Shown here in pieces: positions 51,835 through 62,759 of a stretch of 64,000 bases of DNA. The stretch is from Kosakonia oryzendophytica. Its GTDB lineage: Bacteria > Pseudomonadota > Gammaproteobacteria > Enterobacterales > Enterobacteriaceae. The notes beneath the pieces were generated by a model. The model worked only from the letters and a program-made list of their open reading frames with translations. It did no database searches and had not been told where the DNA came from. Each line of letters starts with the position of its first letter. Position 1 is the first letter of the stretch. The DNA is taken from contig NZ_FMAY01000001.1 in the NCBI RefSeq assembly GCF_900094925.1, positions 124,001-188,000 of the forward strand, read 5' to 3'. A program made the position numbers and the translations under genes.

Positions 51835-51868
51835 CGTTCGCTATTCTAAATACACGTTTTACGATTGG

Positions 51869-52762
51869 TTACTGCACCAGCAATTTCTTAATGCTGTCGC
51901 GGAATTTCTGCCCTTCTTTCAGGTTACGCAGCCCGTAGTTAACAAACGCCTGCATATAACCCATTTTTTTACCGCAATCATAGCTCTCGCCGGTCATCAG
52001 CATCGCATCAACCGACTGTTTGTTCGCCAGTTCAGCGATAGCATCCGTCAACTGAATACGTCCCCAGGCACCCGGCTCGGTTTTTTCCAGCTCAGGCCAG
52101 ATGTCTGCGGAAAGCACATAACGCCCGACCGCCATCAGGTCGGAATCCAGCGTCTGCGGCTGATCCGGTTTTTCAATAAACTGCACAATGCGGCTCACTT
52201 TACCTTCGTTATCCAGCGGCTCTTTGGTCTGAATAACGGAATACTCAGAAAGATCGCCTTTCATACGCTTCGCCAGCACCTGGCTACGGCCGGTTTCAGC
52301 AAAACGCGCCACCATGGCGGCAAGGTTGTAGCGCAACGGGTCGGCCGTCGCGGTATCCAGTACGATATCTGGCAGCACAACCACGAACGGATTATCGCCC
52401 ACGATCGGACGCGCGCACAGAATAGAGTGACCGAGGCCCAGCGGCTGCGCCTGACGCACGTTCATAATGGTCACGCCCGGCGGACAGATGGACTGTACTT
52501 CTGCCAGTAATTGACGCTTAACACGCTGTTCGAGCAGCGCTTCAAGCTCATAAGAGGTGTCGAAGTGGTTCTCAACGGCATTTTTTGACGAGTGAGTCAC
52601 CAGAACGATTTCTTTGATCCCTGCAGCAACAACTTCGTCGACGATGTATTGAATCATCGGCTTGTCGACGATCGGTAGCATCTCTTTAGGAATCGCTTTT
52701 GTGGCGGGAAGCATATGCATTCCCAGACCTGCTACCGGAATAACTGCTTTCAAATTAACCAT
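51869..52762 (-). CDS. galF: UTP-glucose-1-phosphate uridylyltransferase-like GalF
   Basis: GalU paralog marking the upstream border of enteric O-antigen loci; in E. coli it modulates or substitutes weakly for GalU. It is 297 residues, opening [20 protein letters not shown], where GLGMHML replaces the GLGTRML of GalU. That is the usual GalF change in the nucleotide loop. [16 protein letters not shown] and LPDIVLD segments follow. It lies between wcaM and rfbB. Confidence 0.96.
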   Translation of the reverse strand: MVNLKAVIPVAGLGMHMLPATKAIPKEMLPIVDKPMIQYIVDEVVAAGIKEIVLVTHSSKNAVENHFDTSYELEALLEQRVKRQLLAEVQSICPPGVTIMNVRQAQPLGLGHSILCARPIVGDNPFVVVLPDIVLDTATADPLRYNLAAMVARFAETGRSQVLAKRMKGDLSEYSVIQTKEPLDNEGKVSRIVQFIEKPDQPQTLDSDLMAVGRYVLSADIWPELEKTEPGAWGRIQLTDAIAELANKQSVDAMLMTGESYDCGKKMGYMQAFVNYGLRNLKEGQKFRDSIKKLLVQ

Positions 52763-52943
52763 TGATTTCTTCCACCTATAAATAATGGGATGAATTATAA
52801 ACCTTTGCCCTGTTTTAGCCAGTGGGTTCGCAGCGTGCGACAGTGAAAGATGTTACGCCGAATGTCACGAGCAAGCAGTAGATGTAATCCTAACCCCTGG
52901 GTCAAAGCACCAGGATTTATCGTAAAAGCCTCGCTTGCGGTCA

Positions 52944-54359
52944 TTACGACTTTTTCGCGGGTAAGCGGAAATTCAGATTATCGACATTCACCACATGCTG
53001 ATCGACACGGTCGATGTCCACTGAACTTTGCCCGTTCTCATTAACCGCATGCACGTTCGCCAGTGACAGCAACGTGTCCTGTTTTGCCATAAAGCGACCC
53101 CGCACATCTTTGCGTAAATCAAAGTTTAGCTTCAGAGCCGGACCCACCGATGCCTGCTGCATGATATTGATATTACGTAAGAAAAGGTGCTGAGGTTTGT
53201 TGTGCAGTTCCAGCGTGGCTTGCTGCATTTTTACGTTAGTGATCGCCACAAACGAAGTGGCATTGCCGGAGGAAATCTGAATACCGCGCAGCTTGTATTT
53301 ACTGCTGGTATTATCCTGGCGGATATCGTTCAGTTTGAAATTCTGCGGAATGGAAAGATAGTTCCCTTTGATCACGCCGTAGCCAATCAACATACCGGCG
53401 CTATTGTCCATGCTGATGTTATCAATCACAAAGTTGTCGCAGCCATAAATCGCCACCGTGGCATTATCAAGACCGGCTTTTTTACTGAAATCCGGCGTGA
53501 TGTTGCGAGCTTTCACGTTGCGGATAATGAAGTGCTTGCCGTTCTCAACGTGCACCAGTTGGCGGCAATTGCTGCCAGTGATATTGGCGACGACAAAGTT
53601 TTTCACCGCCTGATCTTCCGGATAGGTGTTGTCGTAAGTACTTCCTGCCAGACCAATGCCAATACCCCAGTTGATCTTGCCGTTAGTACAATCGATATTG
53701 TCGATAACATGGTCGGAGATCAGAATGTTGCGATCGTTGATAGCGACATTCCACTCGATGGCGTCCCCCTGCAAGTCGCTGAAGCGGCCATTGGTGATGC
53801 GCACGCCGTCAAACTGGTTATGGTAGCCCTGACGCAGAATGCCATAATTGGCCTTTGTCACCGTAATCTGATCAATCAGCAGATTGCGCATCACCCGGTT
53901 GTCTTTGCCACCAATGTAAATCTGCATCACCGGCCCATAGCCGCTCATCGCCACCCCTTTGATTTCACAATCGGAGCCGCGCACATCCAGCGTAATATTG
54001 TAAAGGTTGCCGCCATCCTCGCCGATCACACGGCTACCATCCTGCAATACAATGCGCCCACGACCATTGCCTTTCAGCGCACCGCGCACCAGCAATGTTT
54101 TGCCTGGCGGAATGAAAATCCCGGTATTGATGTTTTCACACACCAGCCCTGCGGGGATCTCAACCGTTTGTCCGGCGGCAAACGCGTCGTTAAGCGCCGC
54201 AGGCCAATCATTATGATTGTATTGACGGATATCGACAGTGCCGTTACCGCCTATCGCGCGCGCGACCGTGGTATGCAGAAGGGGTAATGCCGCCAGTGCT
54301 GAACTGGCGGCGAGGAAAGAGCGTCGGGTAAAAGATGTTGATGATTTGCAGGCGGCCAT
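52944..54359 (-). CDS. wcaM: Colanic acid biosynthesis protein WcaM
   Basis: Last gene of the colanic acid cluster, 471 residues. The N-terminus [18 protein letters not shown] is a twin-arginine (Tat) signal with an Ala-rich hydrophobic core. The rest is repetitive with many short strands (right-handed beta-helix/pectate-lyase-like; [10 protein letters not shown]-type turns such as [20 protein letters not shown]). The reaction is not established in E. coli; a lyase or modifying role is plausible. Confidence 0.93.
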   Translation of the reverse strand: MAACKSSTSFTRRSFLAASSALAALPLLHTTVARAIGGNGTVDIRQYNHNDWPAALNDAFAAGQTVEIPAGLVCENINTGIFIPPGKTLLVRGALKGNGRGRIVLQDGSRVIGEDGGNLYNITLDVRGSDCEIKGVAMSGYGPVMQIYIGGKDNRVMRNLLIDQITVTKANYGILRQGYHNQFDGVRITNGRFSDLQGDAIEWNVAINDRNILISDHVIDNIDCTNGKINWGIGIGLAGSTYDNTYPEDQAVKNFVVANITGSNCRQLVHVENGKHFIIRNVKARNITPDFSKKAGLDNATVAIYGCDNFVIDNISMDNSAGMLIGYGVIKGNYLSIPQNFKLNDIRQDNTSSKYKLRGIQISSGNATSFVAITNVKMQQATLELHNKPQHLFLRNINIMQQASVGPALKLNFDLRKDVRGRFMAKQDTLLSLANVHAVNENGQSSVDIDRVDQHVVNVDNLNFRLPAKKS

Positions 54360-54370
54360 AAAACCTCTGT

Positions 54371-55591
54371 TTAAAGCGTTTGCAGCAGACTTGCCAGTTG
54401 CTGGTTGATGATTTTTTGGTTGAAGTCAGCTTCGACTTTCGCGCGTGCCCGGGTCACCACCGGGGTGAGATCGCTATCCTGCATGGTTCCGAAAGCGGCT
54501 AAACGCTGCGCCAGCGCTTCAGCATCTTTTTCCGGTACCAGCCAGCCAGACTCCCCGGCGTCAATCAATTCAGGAATGCCGCTGTGCACCGTCGAAACCA
54601 CCGGGATCCCCACCGCCATCGCTTCCATCAGCGCAACAGGGATCCCTTCCATATCGCCGTCTGCGCCGGTAATAGACGGCAAAAGAAACACATCCGCTTC
54701 ATCCAGAAGCGCTTTGACTTCATGGCTCGGTTTAAAGCCCGGCATCTCGATCACGTCTTCCAACTGGAACTGTTCAATCAGGGTACGCAAGCGCCGCTCC
54801 CAAGGCCCCATACCCAGAATGCGATATTTGAACGCCACGCCGCGCGCTTTCAGCAGACGGCAGGCTTCAATCGCCACATGCAGCCCCTTCTTCTCGGTCA
54901 GGCGGGCGACAGAGATAATTTGCAACGGGCTTCCCGGCGTTTTGACGGGCCGCAGACTAAAGCGCGTCATGTCTACGCCCATACGCGAGACGGCGATTTT
55001 TTTCTCCGGGCAGCCCATCTTTTTCAACCGCCCCGCCCATAAATCGCTGATCGGCAACATCAGGTCGCCGCGCTGGAATAATCGCTGATACTCTGGCGTG
55101 TAGTGGTTCAACACGTCGCGGTGTGAAACATCAATGCCATGGAAAACCGTGGCAATTTTGCCTTTCAGCACCCCAAGCTCGCGCAGTTTCGCCGCCGTAA
55201 CGCCAGCAGGCCCAAAATGGGCGATAAACACATCCGCAATAAAGGCGCGCGGCGCAAGCGCACAGATAGCCGAGAGGATCAGGTTGCGCGCTTCATCGCC
55301 ATAACGCGACATATTCAGCGCTTTCCACGTCGACGATTTCCAGCAACCCCGAGCGATTGCCTGCGCGCGGTAACTCAGTTTCGCCAGTTTCCCTTCCGGT
55401 TCAGCCAGCAGCCAATGTGTTTTTTCAGCCAGCTTATACTCCGTATATGCGGCATGGGTGTTATTCATATCGCCCTTATGCAGGGCGACAATCTCCACCT
55501 CAAAACCCATGTTAATAAAGGCGACAATCTGGTTAAGGACGAATGTTTCCGACGCTAAGGGAAACTTCAGCAAAAAGAAGCTGACTTTCAT
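54371..55591 (-). CDS. wcaL: Colanic acid glycosyltransferase WcaL
   Basis: Family 4 GT-B glycosyltransferase of colanic acid repeat-unit assembly. It is 406 residues, opening [20 protein letters not shown]. The donor-binding domain has [18 protein letters not shown] (about 232-249) and [30 protein letters not shown] with the [12 protein letters not shown] nucleotide motif. The start overlaps wcaK by four bases. Confidence 0.95.
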   Translation of the reverse strand: MKVSFFLLKFPLASETFVLNQIVAFINMGFEVEIVALHKGDMNNTHAAYTEYKLAEKTHWLLAEPEGKLAKLSYRAQAIARGCWKSSTWKALNMSRYGDEARNLILSAICALAPRAFIADVFIAHFGPAGVTAAKLRELGVLKGKIATVFHGIDVSHRDVLNHYTPEYQRLFQRGDLMLPISDLWAGRLKKMGCPEKKIAVSRMGVDMTRFSLRPVKTPGSPLQIISVARLTEKKGLHVAIEACRLLKARGVAFKYRILGMGPWERRLRTLIEQFQLEDVIEMPGFKPSHEVKALLDEADVFLLPSITGADGDMEGIPVALMEAMAVGIPVVSTVHSGIPELIDAGESGWLVPEKDAEALAQRLAAFGTMQDSDLTPVVTRARAKVEADFNQKIINQQLASLLQTL

Positions 55592-56868
55592 TTCGCCCCC
55601 TGCACACGATCCAGTACCGATTTCACCATCTTCATTCCCTGCTCCCGTTCCGCTGCTACGGCGACTGCCAGTCGCGCGTTAATGGCAGGCAGTTGCCCGA
55701 GGGTATCCGCTGCCATCGCCGCCAGAGAACCATCAAGCAGATGACGGATATCCACCGCCATTTCCGGCATGCCCAATTGCTGCATAATTCCGGCAGATTT
55801 GTGTTCGTAGTTGATGGCGATCGCCGGTGTACCGAAGTTCATTGAAATAATGGCGGAGTGCAGACGCGTCCCGACGGTTAAATCGCAGGCGCCGAGAATT
55901 TTGCCCATTTCCAGGTCGTTCAGTTCGTCCATCACCACGTGGTAGCGCGACGGGTCACTGACATACTGACGTAAATTGAGCGCCACCATGCGGTCATCTT
56001 TGTTGTAACTATCAATACCGGTGCAGGTCGACAGCGCAATCACCTGGTAACCTGCATCAATAATACGGTTAACGACGCCGGCAAAAGCCTGCTCATAAGC
56101 CTGTTGAGTGGTATTCAGGCGCTTGTCGAACGGTGCCAGTTCACGCAGGGTAATCGCCACCGTCTTCTCTTTCGCCGCCAGATCCAGCCAGTGCTGCACA
56201 GCATAGCTGGCCACAAAATCGGCCTGGTGATGCGCCACCAGCCAGGCGGTATCCACACCCTGCTCCACTTTGTCGGTAGTGATATTGCTTTGCTTCATCA
56301 AATTAAGGCTGACGGTTTCGCGCAGGATCAACGCCTGGCAATGGCCGAAGACATAATTGGCCAGTTGGTTGAACTGCTCGTTCTGGAACGGCCCAACGCT
56401 GTGGCCGATCATATACAGCGGCTTTTTCGCCATAAACGTGCAGAGCGCATGTTCAAACTGCGGAACGCCATACAGATCAACAAAAAAGGAGCCGCCCACC
56501 TGAATAATGGCGTCATAGCCGGAAAGCAGGCGCACAAAATCGGTAAACCCCTGTGCAATGGCAATATTGCGCAGTTTGCCGGTATCGGTCACGCGGGAAA
56601 GCAGTACCTGATGCTGGTAGCGGCGACGCAGGACTTTCTTGACCCGCCCCATCAATCCGGCAGCATTGTTCTGTTCTTTCATTTGGCTGTACAGCGGGTC
56701 GCCCATCACCGGGCGATTTAACAACCAGGATGAACTCACCGGATAGCGGCTCATCACATCCACATCTGCATCAGGCTCAATCAGGGCAATAGCATCCAGC
56801 AATCCGCGTAATATTGCGCTGTCACCACGGTTACCGCAGGTATGATTGCCAAGGATCAATAATTTCAT
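55588..56868 (-). CDS. wcaK: Colanic acid pyruvyltransferase WcaK
   Basis: Polysaccharide pyruvyl transferase adding the pyruvate ketal to the colanic acid repeat. It is 426 residues, with the family N-terminus LLILGNHTCGNRGDSAILRG, a VGGSFFVDLYG segment near 117-127, IGHSVGPFQNEQF near 152-164 and VGTRLHSAIISMNFGTPAIAI near 331-351. It lies between wzxC and wcaL. Confidence 0.94.
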   Translation of the reverse strand: MKLLILGNHTCGNRGDSAILRGLLDAIALIEPDADVDVMSRYPVSSSWLLNRPVMGDPLYSQMKEQNNAAGLMGRVKKVLRRRYQHQVLLSRVTDTGKLRNIAIAQGFTDFVRLLSGYDAIIQVGGSFFVDLYGVPQFEHALCTFMAKKPLYMIGHSVGPFQNEQFNQLANYVFGHCQALILRETVSLNLMKQSNITTDKVEQGVDTAWLVAHHQADFVASYAVQHWLDLAAKEKTVAITLRELAPFDKRLNTTQQAYEQAFAGVVNRIIDAGYQVIALSTCTGIDSYNKDDRMVALNLRQYVSDPSRYHVVMDELNDLEMGKILGACDLTVGTRLHSAIISMNFGTPAIAINYEHKSAGIMQQLGMPEMAVDIRHLLDGSLAAMAADTLGQLPAINARLAVAVAAEREQGMKMVKSVLDRVQGAK

Positions 56869-56900
56869 AGCGACCTCTTAAAGGGGTTCAATAACGTTTC

Positions 56901-58379
56901 TTAGCCTGCGCGGAGCAGCGTTTTTAATTTCTCGTTACGGCAAAACTGGCGCTTCATCTCCACCACCAGCGCATTACGCGATACCACCAACATCAGCACG
57001 AAAGCCACAACCCCCGCCGCGACCTGAATCGCCAGCGTGGCAGCAAGGGGCAAATGCCCGTTCAGTGCCAGCCCCAAACCGTAGCTCACCACCAGCGTCG
57101 GCAATGAGAGGTAGAACGGCAGCCACAGGCTCAAAATGTACTGGCGGTAACTGGAACCGAGCACCGGTTTGATCATCACGAAATAGCTCAGAACGGTATT
57201 AATGATTTGTACCAGCAAAAAGCCGAGGGTGACGCCCAGCGCGCCCCCCATGTGCCCGCCGATAATAATGGCGGGAATAAAAAGAAACGTTTTAAAGACG
57301 TTGAATTTAAAGCTGATATCCACCCGCGCTTTCGCCATTAACAGCGAACCTATCGGGTTTCCTACTGCGCGTAACAAGCCAACGATGCACAACAGTTGCA
57401 GGATGGGAATAATGCTGCTCCATTTGTCACCGAAAACCAGCGGCACGAAGTTGTTTGACACCACCATCAGTCCGAGCAAAACAGGAAAGTTAATGATCCC
57501 CACCACCGACAGTAGCTTGTAGAAGTTCACGCGCAGCTTTTCGGTATCGTCCTGAATTTTGGCAAACGCCGGGAACAAGACACGGGTAATGATCGGGTTG
57601 AGCTTCATCGGCGGGACAACGGCCACGTTGTACGCCAGGTTGTATCCCCCGGCGACGCTGGCGCCGAGGATACGCGCCAGAACCAGCGTTGAGAGGTTGG
57701 TGTTGACATAATTGATGATACTGTCTGCGGTCAACCATGCGCCAAAGCACAGGTTGGAACTCACCGACGCCAGTGAAAAATGCAGCCCAGGACGGTAGAT
57801 CTTACGACCAAAGTAGCCAAACAGCAGCGTACGCACGGCGCTGTTGACCAGATAACCAAGGATCGCTGTCATGGCGAGCGGCCAGAAAAAGGCGCTAATG
57901 ACCGTAAAGCTAAAACCCGCCAGTACGGAGAGCGTTTCGATCGCGCCGATTTTGTTGAACTCCAGCTCTTTTTGCATCAATGCACGGAACTGCTGGCCAT
58001 GCGGTATCACCACAAAAGCCAGCGACAGCGTACGGATAAGCGGCGCCAGGTCAGGGTTATTCAGCACATGAGCAATCACGCCGCTCAGGGAGAAGACCGC
58101 CACACACACCACAATCCCCAACCCGACGTTCAGCCAGTAAAGCGTCGTCAGCTCAAGATGACTTATCTCTTTGCGCTGGATTATGGAGTTCGCAATGCCA
58201 AAATCAGACAGCGTATCCGCCAGCGCGATAATCACCAGCGAGATCGTCAACAAGCCAAACTGGTGGTTATCGATGATGCGCGCCAGTACCGTCATCTGCA
58301 CCAGCCCCAGACCAATGATGGTCAGCGTGGCCATGGCGGACCACTTTGCGCCGCTGATGGTTTTTTCTCTCAGGCTCAT
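56901..58379 (-). CDS. wzxC: Colanic acid repeat-unit flippase WzxC
   Basis: MOP-superfamily inner-membrane flippase translocating undecaprenyl-linked colanic acid units. It is 492 residues with about 12-14 hydrophobic spans, starting SLREKTISGAKWSAMATLTI, with DFGIANSIIQRKEISHLELT near 59-78. It sits between wcaJ and wcaK as in E. coli. Confidence 0.95.
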   Translation of the reverse strand: MSLREKTISGAKWSAMATLTIIGLGLVQMTVLARIIDNHQFGLLTISLVIIALADTLSDFGIANSIIQRKEISHLELTTLYWLNVGLGIVVCVAVFSLSGVIAHVLNNPDLAPLIRTLSLAFVVIPHGQQFRALMQKELEFNKIGAIETLSVLAGFSFTVISAFFWPLAMTAILGYLVNSAVRTLLFGYFGRKIYRPGLHFSLASVSSNLCFGAWLTADSIINYVNTNLSTLVLARILGASVAGGYNLAYNVAVVPPMKLNPIITRVLFPAFAKIQDDTEKLRVNFYKLLSVVGIINFPVLLGLMVVSNNFVPLVFGDKWSSIIPILQLLCIVGLLRAVGNPIGSLLMAKARVDISFKFNVFKTFLFIPAIIIGGHMGGALGVTLGFLLVQIINTVLSYFVMIKPVLGSSYRQYILSLWLPFYLSLPTLVVSYGLGLALNGHLPLAATLAIQVAAGVVAFVLMLVVSRNALVVEMKRQFCRNEKLKTLLRAG

Positions 58380-58388
58380 GACCTTTCC

Positions 58389-59783
58389 TTAATACGCCGC
58401 TTTGTTGACAAAGCCTTTAAAGATGGTCAGAAAAACGATTTTGATATCGAACCACAAGCTCCATTCGCGAATGTACTCCAGGTCAAATTCGATACGTTTT
58501 TCCATTTTTTCCAGCGTGTCCGTCTCACCGCGCCAGCCATTAATCTGCGCCCAGCCGGTGATCCCCGGTTTCACTTTATGACGGAGCATGTAGCCTTCAA
58601 TGAGTGAACGGTATTGTTCGTTATGCGCAACCGCGTGCGGGCGTGGTCCCACAATGGACATTCCCCCCGTCAGCACATTGATAAACTGTGGCAATTCATC
58701 CAGCGAAGTACGGCGCAGAAAACTGCCAACGCGGGTCACGCGCGGATCGTTCTGTGTAGCCTGGGTCACGACTTTGTCGTTCTCCATCACCTTCATGGAG
58801 CGGAATTTCCACACTTTGATGGGTTTCCCATCCATGCCATAGCGCGTCTGACGAAAGATAATCGGCCCCGGCGAGCTGAGTTTCACCGCCACAGAAATGC
58901 CCAACAGCACCGGGGAAATCAGCAGCAGAATCAAAGAAGAGAGCACAATATCTTCGATGCGTTTCAGTATGCGGTTAATGCCGGACAACGGCGTGTCATA
59001 CAGCGGCACCACCGGAACACCGTTTACCTCTTCAACACGGGAATGCAGGATATTGAAAGTAAAGACATCAGGAATCAGAATGACGGAGCAGGTGGTGTCC
59101 GCCAGCTGACGCACCAGATTCTTAATGCAAGCAGCATCATTCATCGACATCGCGATGTAGACATTATGGATTTTGCCGGACTTGGCGTCATCGACCAGTT
59201 GCTCGAGGTTACCCGCCCAGTCAGTGGTAATGCAACCCGGTTGCGGATCGTGGTAAACACCGACCACATCGAAACCCAGCCACGGTTCATTGCGAAATCC
59301 TTCCAGTAACTCCTGCCCCATTGGCATATCACCCGCCACCGCGACACGACGGGTGTTATACCCCAGGTTACGCAGCCAGCCGGCGCCAAAACGGATCACC
59401 GCACGACTTATCATTAACCCCATACTGGTTAACAGATACCAGGAGAGATAAATTCTGAAGGTATTATCAAAATCATTGCTGAACGCCAGCAGCCCTGCGC
59501 TGAAAATCAGGCTCAGCGTCCAGTTCTGCAACAACAACGTCAGTTCGGTCATGATCTTAACGCCCCGCCACGAGCGATAAAAATCCGTCATTCCGCCAAT
59601 CATCTGGAAGACAACCAGGGTAATCAGAGCCATCATAAGATGCATGTAGAAAAACGGCAGCGCATTAACTTTGCACACTACCCAAAGTCCGCCGAACATA
59701 ATGGTGATGTCGGAGAAGCGCTGCACGATAGAGATTAACGATGCATTCGTTTTGGCCCGATCGCGCTTTTTTAGATTCGTCAT
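58389..59783 (-). CDS. wcaJ: Undecaprenyl-phosphate glucose phosphotransferase WcaJ
   Basis: Initiates colanic acid by transferring glucose-1-phosphate to undecaprenyl phosphate. ATG 59783 (MTNLKKRDRAKTNASLISIV) gives 464 residues, the E. coli length. Membrane helices and a CoA-binding-like region come first. The catalytic bacterial sugar transferase domain lies in the last 200 residues (ISPVLLGISVAVKLSSPGPI, KVWKFRSMKV, RRTSLDELPQFINVL, GPRPH). Position is normal. Confidence 0.96.
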   Translation of the reverse strand: MTNLKKRDRAKTNASLISIVQRFSDITIMFGGLWVVCKVNALPFFYMHLMMALITLVVFQMIGGMTDFYRSWRGVKIMTELTLLLQNWTLSLIFSAGLLAFSNDFDNTFRIYLSWYLLTSMGLMISRAVIRFGAGWLRNLGYNTRRVAVAGDMPMGQELLEGFRNEPWLGFDVVGVYHDPQPGCITTDWAGNLEQLVDDAKSGKIHNVYIAMSMNDAACIKNLVRQLADTTCSVILIPDVFTFNILHSRVEEVNGVPVVPLYDTPLSGINRILKRIEDIVLSSLILLLISPVLLGISVAVKLSSPGPIIFRQTRYGMDGKPIKVWKFRSMKVMENDKVVTQATQNDPRVTRVGSFLRRTSLDELPQFINVLTGGMSIVGPRPHAVAHNEQYRSLIEGYMLRHKVKPGITGWAQINGWRGETDTLEKMEKRIEFDLEYIREWSLWFDIKIVFLTIFKGFVNKAAY

Positions 59784-59806
59784 CGTTGTACCTGCCTGTA
59801 TGTTCA

Positions 59807-59828
59807 CCCTCCCCGACCAAGGGGAGGG
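59807..59828. repeat. GC-rich hairpin between cpsG and wcaJ
   Basis: CCCTCCCC-GACCAA-GGGGAGGG is a perfect 8-bp stem in the 58-base gap inside the colanic acid operon. It has no T tract. It may stabilise or partly attenuate the transcript. Confidence 0.5.
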
Positions 59829-59841
59829 GAACGCCTGATAT

Positions 59842-61212
59842 TTACTGATTCAACAGCGCCAGAATTTCCTGCGTTCGCGCTTCCATCAACGGCACATTCT
59901 GGCGGGATTCCACATTGAGACGCACGACCGGTTCTGTATTGGACGAACGCAGGTTGAAGCGCCAGTCCGGGAACGCGATGCTGATGCCATCCGTGCGATC
60001 GATTTCCTGTGCCCCCGGTGCGAAATGTTGTTCGACGCGGGCAATCGCCGTTGCCGGATCGGCCAGTTTGCTGTTGATTTCACCACTTGCCGGGAACGCT
60101 ACCATGCGGTCACGAACCAGTTCGGCCAGCGTTTTGCCTTTCAGGCACAGCAATTCCGTTACCAGCAGCCATGGGATCATGCCGCTGTCGCAATAGGCAA
60201 AGTCGCGGAAATAGTGGTGCGCACTCATCTCGCCGCCGTAAATGGCATCTTCTTCACGCATGCGCTCTTTAATAAACGCGTGCCCGGTTTTCGACATCAC
60301 CGGCGTGCCACCCGCACGGCTGACAACGTCCACGGTGTTCCAGGAGAGGCGCGGGTCATGAATGATCTTCGCCCCCGGATGTTTTTCGAGGAACGCTTCC
60401 GCCAGCAGGCCAACAATGTAGTAACCTTCAATAAACTGGCCGTCACCGTCGAACAGGAAGCAGCGGTCGAAATCGCCATCAAACGCGATGCCCATATCCG
60501 CATGGTGTTCAATCACTGCATTGCGGGTATCCGCGCGGCATTCCGGCAGCAGAGGGTTAGGAATACCGTGCGGGAAGGTGCCATCCGGTTCGTTATGCAC
60601 TTTGACAAAAGTGACCGGCACGTTAAGCGCCTTAAAACGCGCCTCAATGGCGTCGATCACCGGACCGGCCGCGCCATTACCGGAGTTGATCACCAGTTTC
60701 AGCGGTTTCAGGTTGCGGGTATCGATATACCCCAGCAGGTGGTCGATGTAGGCATCACGCAGGTTGATTTGTTTATAGCTGCCGCGTTTGCTCGGGTTTA
60801 CCGGAGGAAAGTCATTGGCTTCCGCCAGGCGCTGCACATCGCGCAGCCCGGTATCGCCGCTGATCGGGCGCGCACCCTTACGCACCAGTTTCATGCCGTT
60901 GTAATCCATCGGATTATGACTGGCGGTCACTTCAATGCCGCCATCCACGCCAAGGTGGAAGGTCGCGAAATAGATCTCTTCGGTACCGGAAAGCCCGATA
61001 TCGAGTACATCCACTCCGGCATCCTGCAGACCTTTTGCCAGCGCCATTTTCAGCGCCTCGCTGGTCTGGCGAACATCGCCACCCAGCACAATGGTCTGCG
61101 GCTTCAGGTATTCACCGTAGGCGCGGCCAATACGCCATGCAATCTCTTCATTCAGTTCTTCGCCCAGCTTTCCACGGATATCGTAAGCTTTAAAACAGGT
61201 TAATTTTTCCAT
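59842..61212 (-). CDS. cpsG: Phosphomannomutase CpsG (ManB)
   Basis: Interconverts mannose-6-P and mannose-1-P for GDP-mannose and GDP-fucose synthesis. ATG 61212 ([20 protein letters not shown]) gives 456 residues as in E. coli, with GAGG five bases before an adjacent ATG pair. The phosphoserine loop [14 protein letters not shown] (about 96-109), the metal loop DGDFDRCF (about 243-250) and [11 protein letters not shown] are intact, as is the C-terminal [11 protein letters not shown] phosphate-binding loop. Confidence 0.96.
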   Translation of the reverse strand: MEKLTCFKAYDIRGKLGEELNEEIAWRIGRAYGEYLKPQTIVLGGDVRQTSEALKMALAKGLQDAGVDVLDIGLSGTEEIYFATFHLGVDGGIEVTASHNPMDYNGMKLVRKGARPISGDTGLRDVQRLAEANDFPPVNPSKRGSYKQINLRDAYIDHLLGYIDTRNLKPLKLVINSGNGAAGPVIDAIEARFKALNVPVTFVKVHNEPDGTFPHGIPNPLLPECRADTRNAVIEHHADMGIAFDGDFDRCFLFDGDGQFIEGYYIVGLLAEAFLEKHPGAKIIHDPRLSWNTVDVVSRAGGTPVMSKTGHAFIKERMREEDAIYGGEMSAHHYFRDFAYCDSGMIPWLLVTELLCLKGKTLAELVRDRMVAFPASGEINSKLADPATAIARVEQHFAPGAQEIDRTDGISIAFPDWRFNLRSSNTEPVVRLNVESRQNVPLMEARTQEILALLNQ

Positions 61213-61322
61213 CATTACCTCTTCTTCAGGCAACAGTCAGCCTTGACCGCAAAATGGCCATATATAATTGATTAATAAATAATTTAATACCGGAACGCGG
61301 TTCCGTTATCCGGCATCGGGCG

Positions 61323-62759
61323 TTAAATACGCCCGTAGCGATCCTTGAATCGCACGATGTCATCCTCTTCAAGGTACGAACCGGAGCGCACCTCAATCAG
61401 GTCGAGCGGAATTTTGCCCGGGTTTTCCAGGCAATGGCGCGCACCGAGCGGGATGTAAATCGACTCGTTCTCGCCTAACAACTTGACATCATCATTAATG
61501 GTGACTTTCGCCGTGCCAGCCACAACCACCCAGTGCTCTGCGCGGTGATGGTGCATCTGTACGGACAGGCCTTCGCCAGGTTTGACGGTAATGCGTTTAA
61601 CCTGGTAGCGATCGCCGGAATCGATAGAGTCGTATTTCCCCCACGGGCGATAGACTTCACGGTGGATATGGTGTTCGTGGCGTCCATCTGCTTTGATTTT
61701 TTCCACCACTTTTTTCACATCCTGTACATGGTTACGGTCAGCAATCAGCACCGCATCTTTGGTCTGTACCACCACCAAATCTTTTACACCGACGGTCGTC
61801 ACCAGTCCGGACTCCGCGTAGACGTAGCTGTTTTCGGTGTCATGACTGATAACGTCACCGTGATGGACGTTTCCCTCCGGCGTATGCTGGCTGATTTCCC
61901 ACAGTGAAGACCAGGAGCCAACATCACTCCAGCCTGCATCCATAGGCACCACAACCGCATCGGCGGTTCTCTCCATCACCGCGTAGTCAATCGACTCTTC
62001 CGGACAGGCCAGAAACGCGTCTTCGTCTACACGGATAAAGTCCATATCCGGGTCGGTGGCCTCCATCGCCTTTTCACATGCAGAAAGAATATCCGGACGG
62101 TATTTTTTCAACTCTTCCAGGAACCGACCGGCACGGAACAGAAACATGCCGCTATTCCAGTAGTATTCACCGGTGGCTACATAGCCCTGGGCGGTTTCCA
62201 GGTTCGGTTTTTCCACAAACTGCGCCACGTTAAACGCAACCGCATCCACTTTGCCTTCACACACCTCGCCACGGCGGATATAGCCGTAACCGGTTTCCGG
62301 CAGATCGGGCACAATCCCGAAGGTCACCAGTTTGCCGCTTTCCGCATAAGGAATAGCGTTACGAACGGATGTCCGGAAAGCCTCTTCGTTCTGAATAACG
62401 TGGTCGGCAGCCAGCACCAGCATTAACGGATCGGCATCCGGGTTGTGACGCTTAACCGCCAGCGCCGCGAGGGCGATAGCAGGCGCGGTGTTGCGCCCCG
62501 CCGGTTCCAGAATGATGTTTTCGGTCAGCTTATGCAGCTGGCGCAGTTGCTCGGCAACGATAAAACGGTGCTGCTCGTTACAAATCACCACCGGGCTTTC
62601 GCACTCCACCCCGTTCAAACGATTGACGGTGGTTTGCAGCATCGTGAGATCGCCCTTCAGGCACAGAAATTGTTTAGGGTAAAGCACGCGGGACAATGGC
62701 CACAGACGGCTACCGGAACCTCCGGCCATCACTACCGGATACAGTTGCGTTTGACTCAT
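61323..62759 (-). CDS. cpsB: Mannose-1-phosphate guanylyltransferase CpsB (ManC)
   Basis: Makes GDP-mannose for colanic acid. It is 478 residues. The N-terminal nucleotidyltransferase has [20 protein letters not shown] (9-28), LVLAADHVI and FVEKPN. The C-terminal cupin domain, starting about 350, has [20 protein letters not shown], as in type II PMI/GMP fusions. The start overlaps the wcaI stop as ATGA. Confidence 0.96.
   Translation of the reverse strand: MSQTQLYPVVMAGGSGSRLWPLSRVLYPKQFLCLKGDLTMLQTTVNRLNGVECESPVVICNEQHRFIVAEQLRQLHKLTENIILEPAGRNTAPAIALAALAVKRHNPDADPLMLVLAADHVIQNEEAFRTSVRNAIPYAESGKLVTFGIVPDLPETGYGYIRRGEVCEGKVDAVAFNVAQFVEKPNLETAQGYVATGEYYWNSGMFLFRAGRFLEELKKYRPDILSACEKAMEATDPDMDFIRVDEDAFLACPEESIDYAVMERTADAVVVPMDAGWSDVGSWSSLWEISQHTPEGNVHHGDVISHDTENSYVYAESGLVTTVGVKDLVVVQTKDAVLIADRNHVQDVKKVVEKIKADGRHEHHIHREVYRPWGKYDSIDSGDRYQVKRITVKPGEGLSVQMHHHRAEHWVVVAGTAKVTINDDVKLLGENESIYIPLGARHCLENPGKIPLDLIEVRSGSYLEEDDIVRFKDRYGRI

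Larger units (their letters stand above)
51459..51868. other. 410-base region between galF and rfbB
   Basis: No gene is seen. On the minus strand, in order of transcription, it holds the galF terminator (51775-51833), a 9-bp inverted repeat (51731-51755), the region expected to contain the O-antigen operon promoter, and the JUMPstart/ops element (51541-51579) about 85 bases before the rfbB start. Confidence 0.7.

Noticed and set aside
52886-52917. Possible terminator between wcaM and galF
   Set aside because: The AATCC/GGATT arms leave a badly bulged stem and there is no T tract on either strand.
53187-54287. A 366-codon open frame on the plus strand inside wcaM
   Set aside because: It mirrors the wcaM coding frame, with no ribosome-binding site or recognisable domain.
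60025-61203. A 392-codon open frame on the plus strand inside cpsG
   Set aside because: Shadow of the conserved phosphomannomutase gene; the translated sequence is low-complexity and has no motif.
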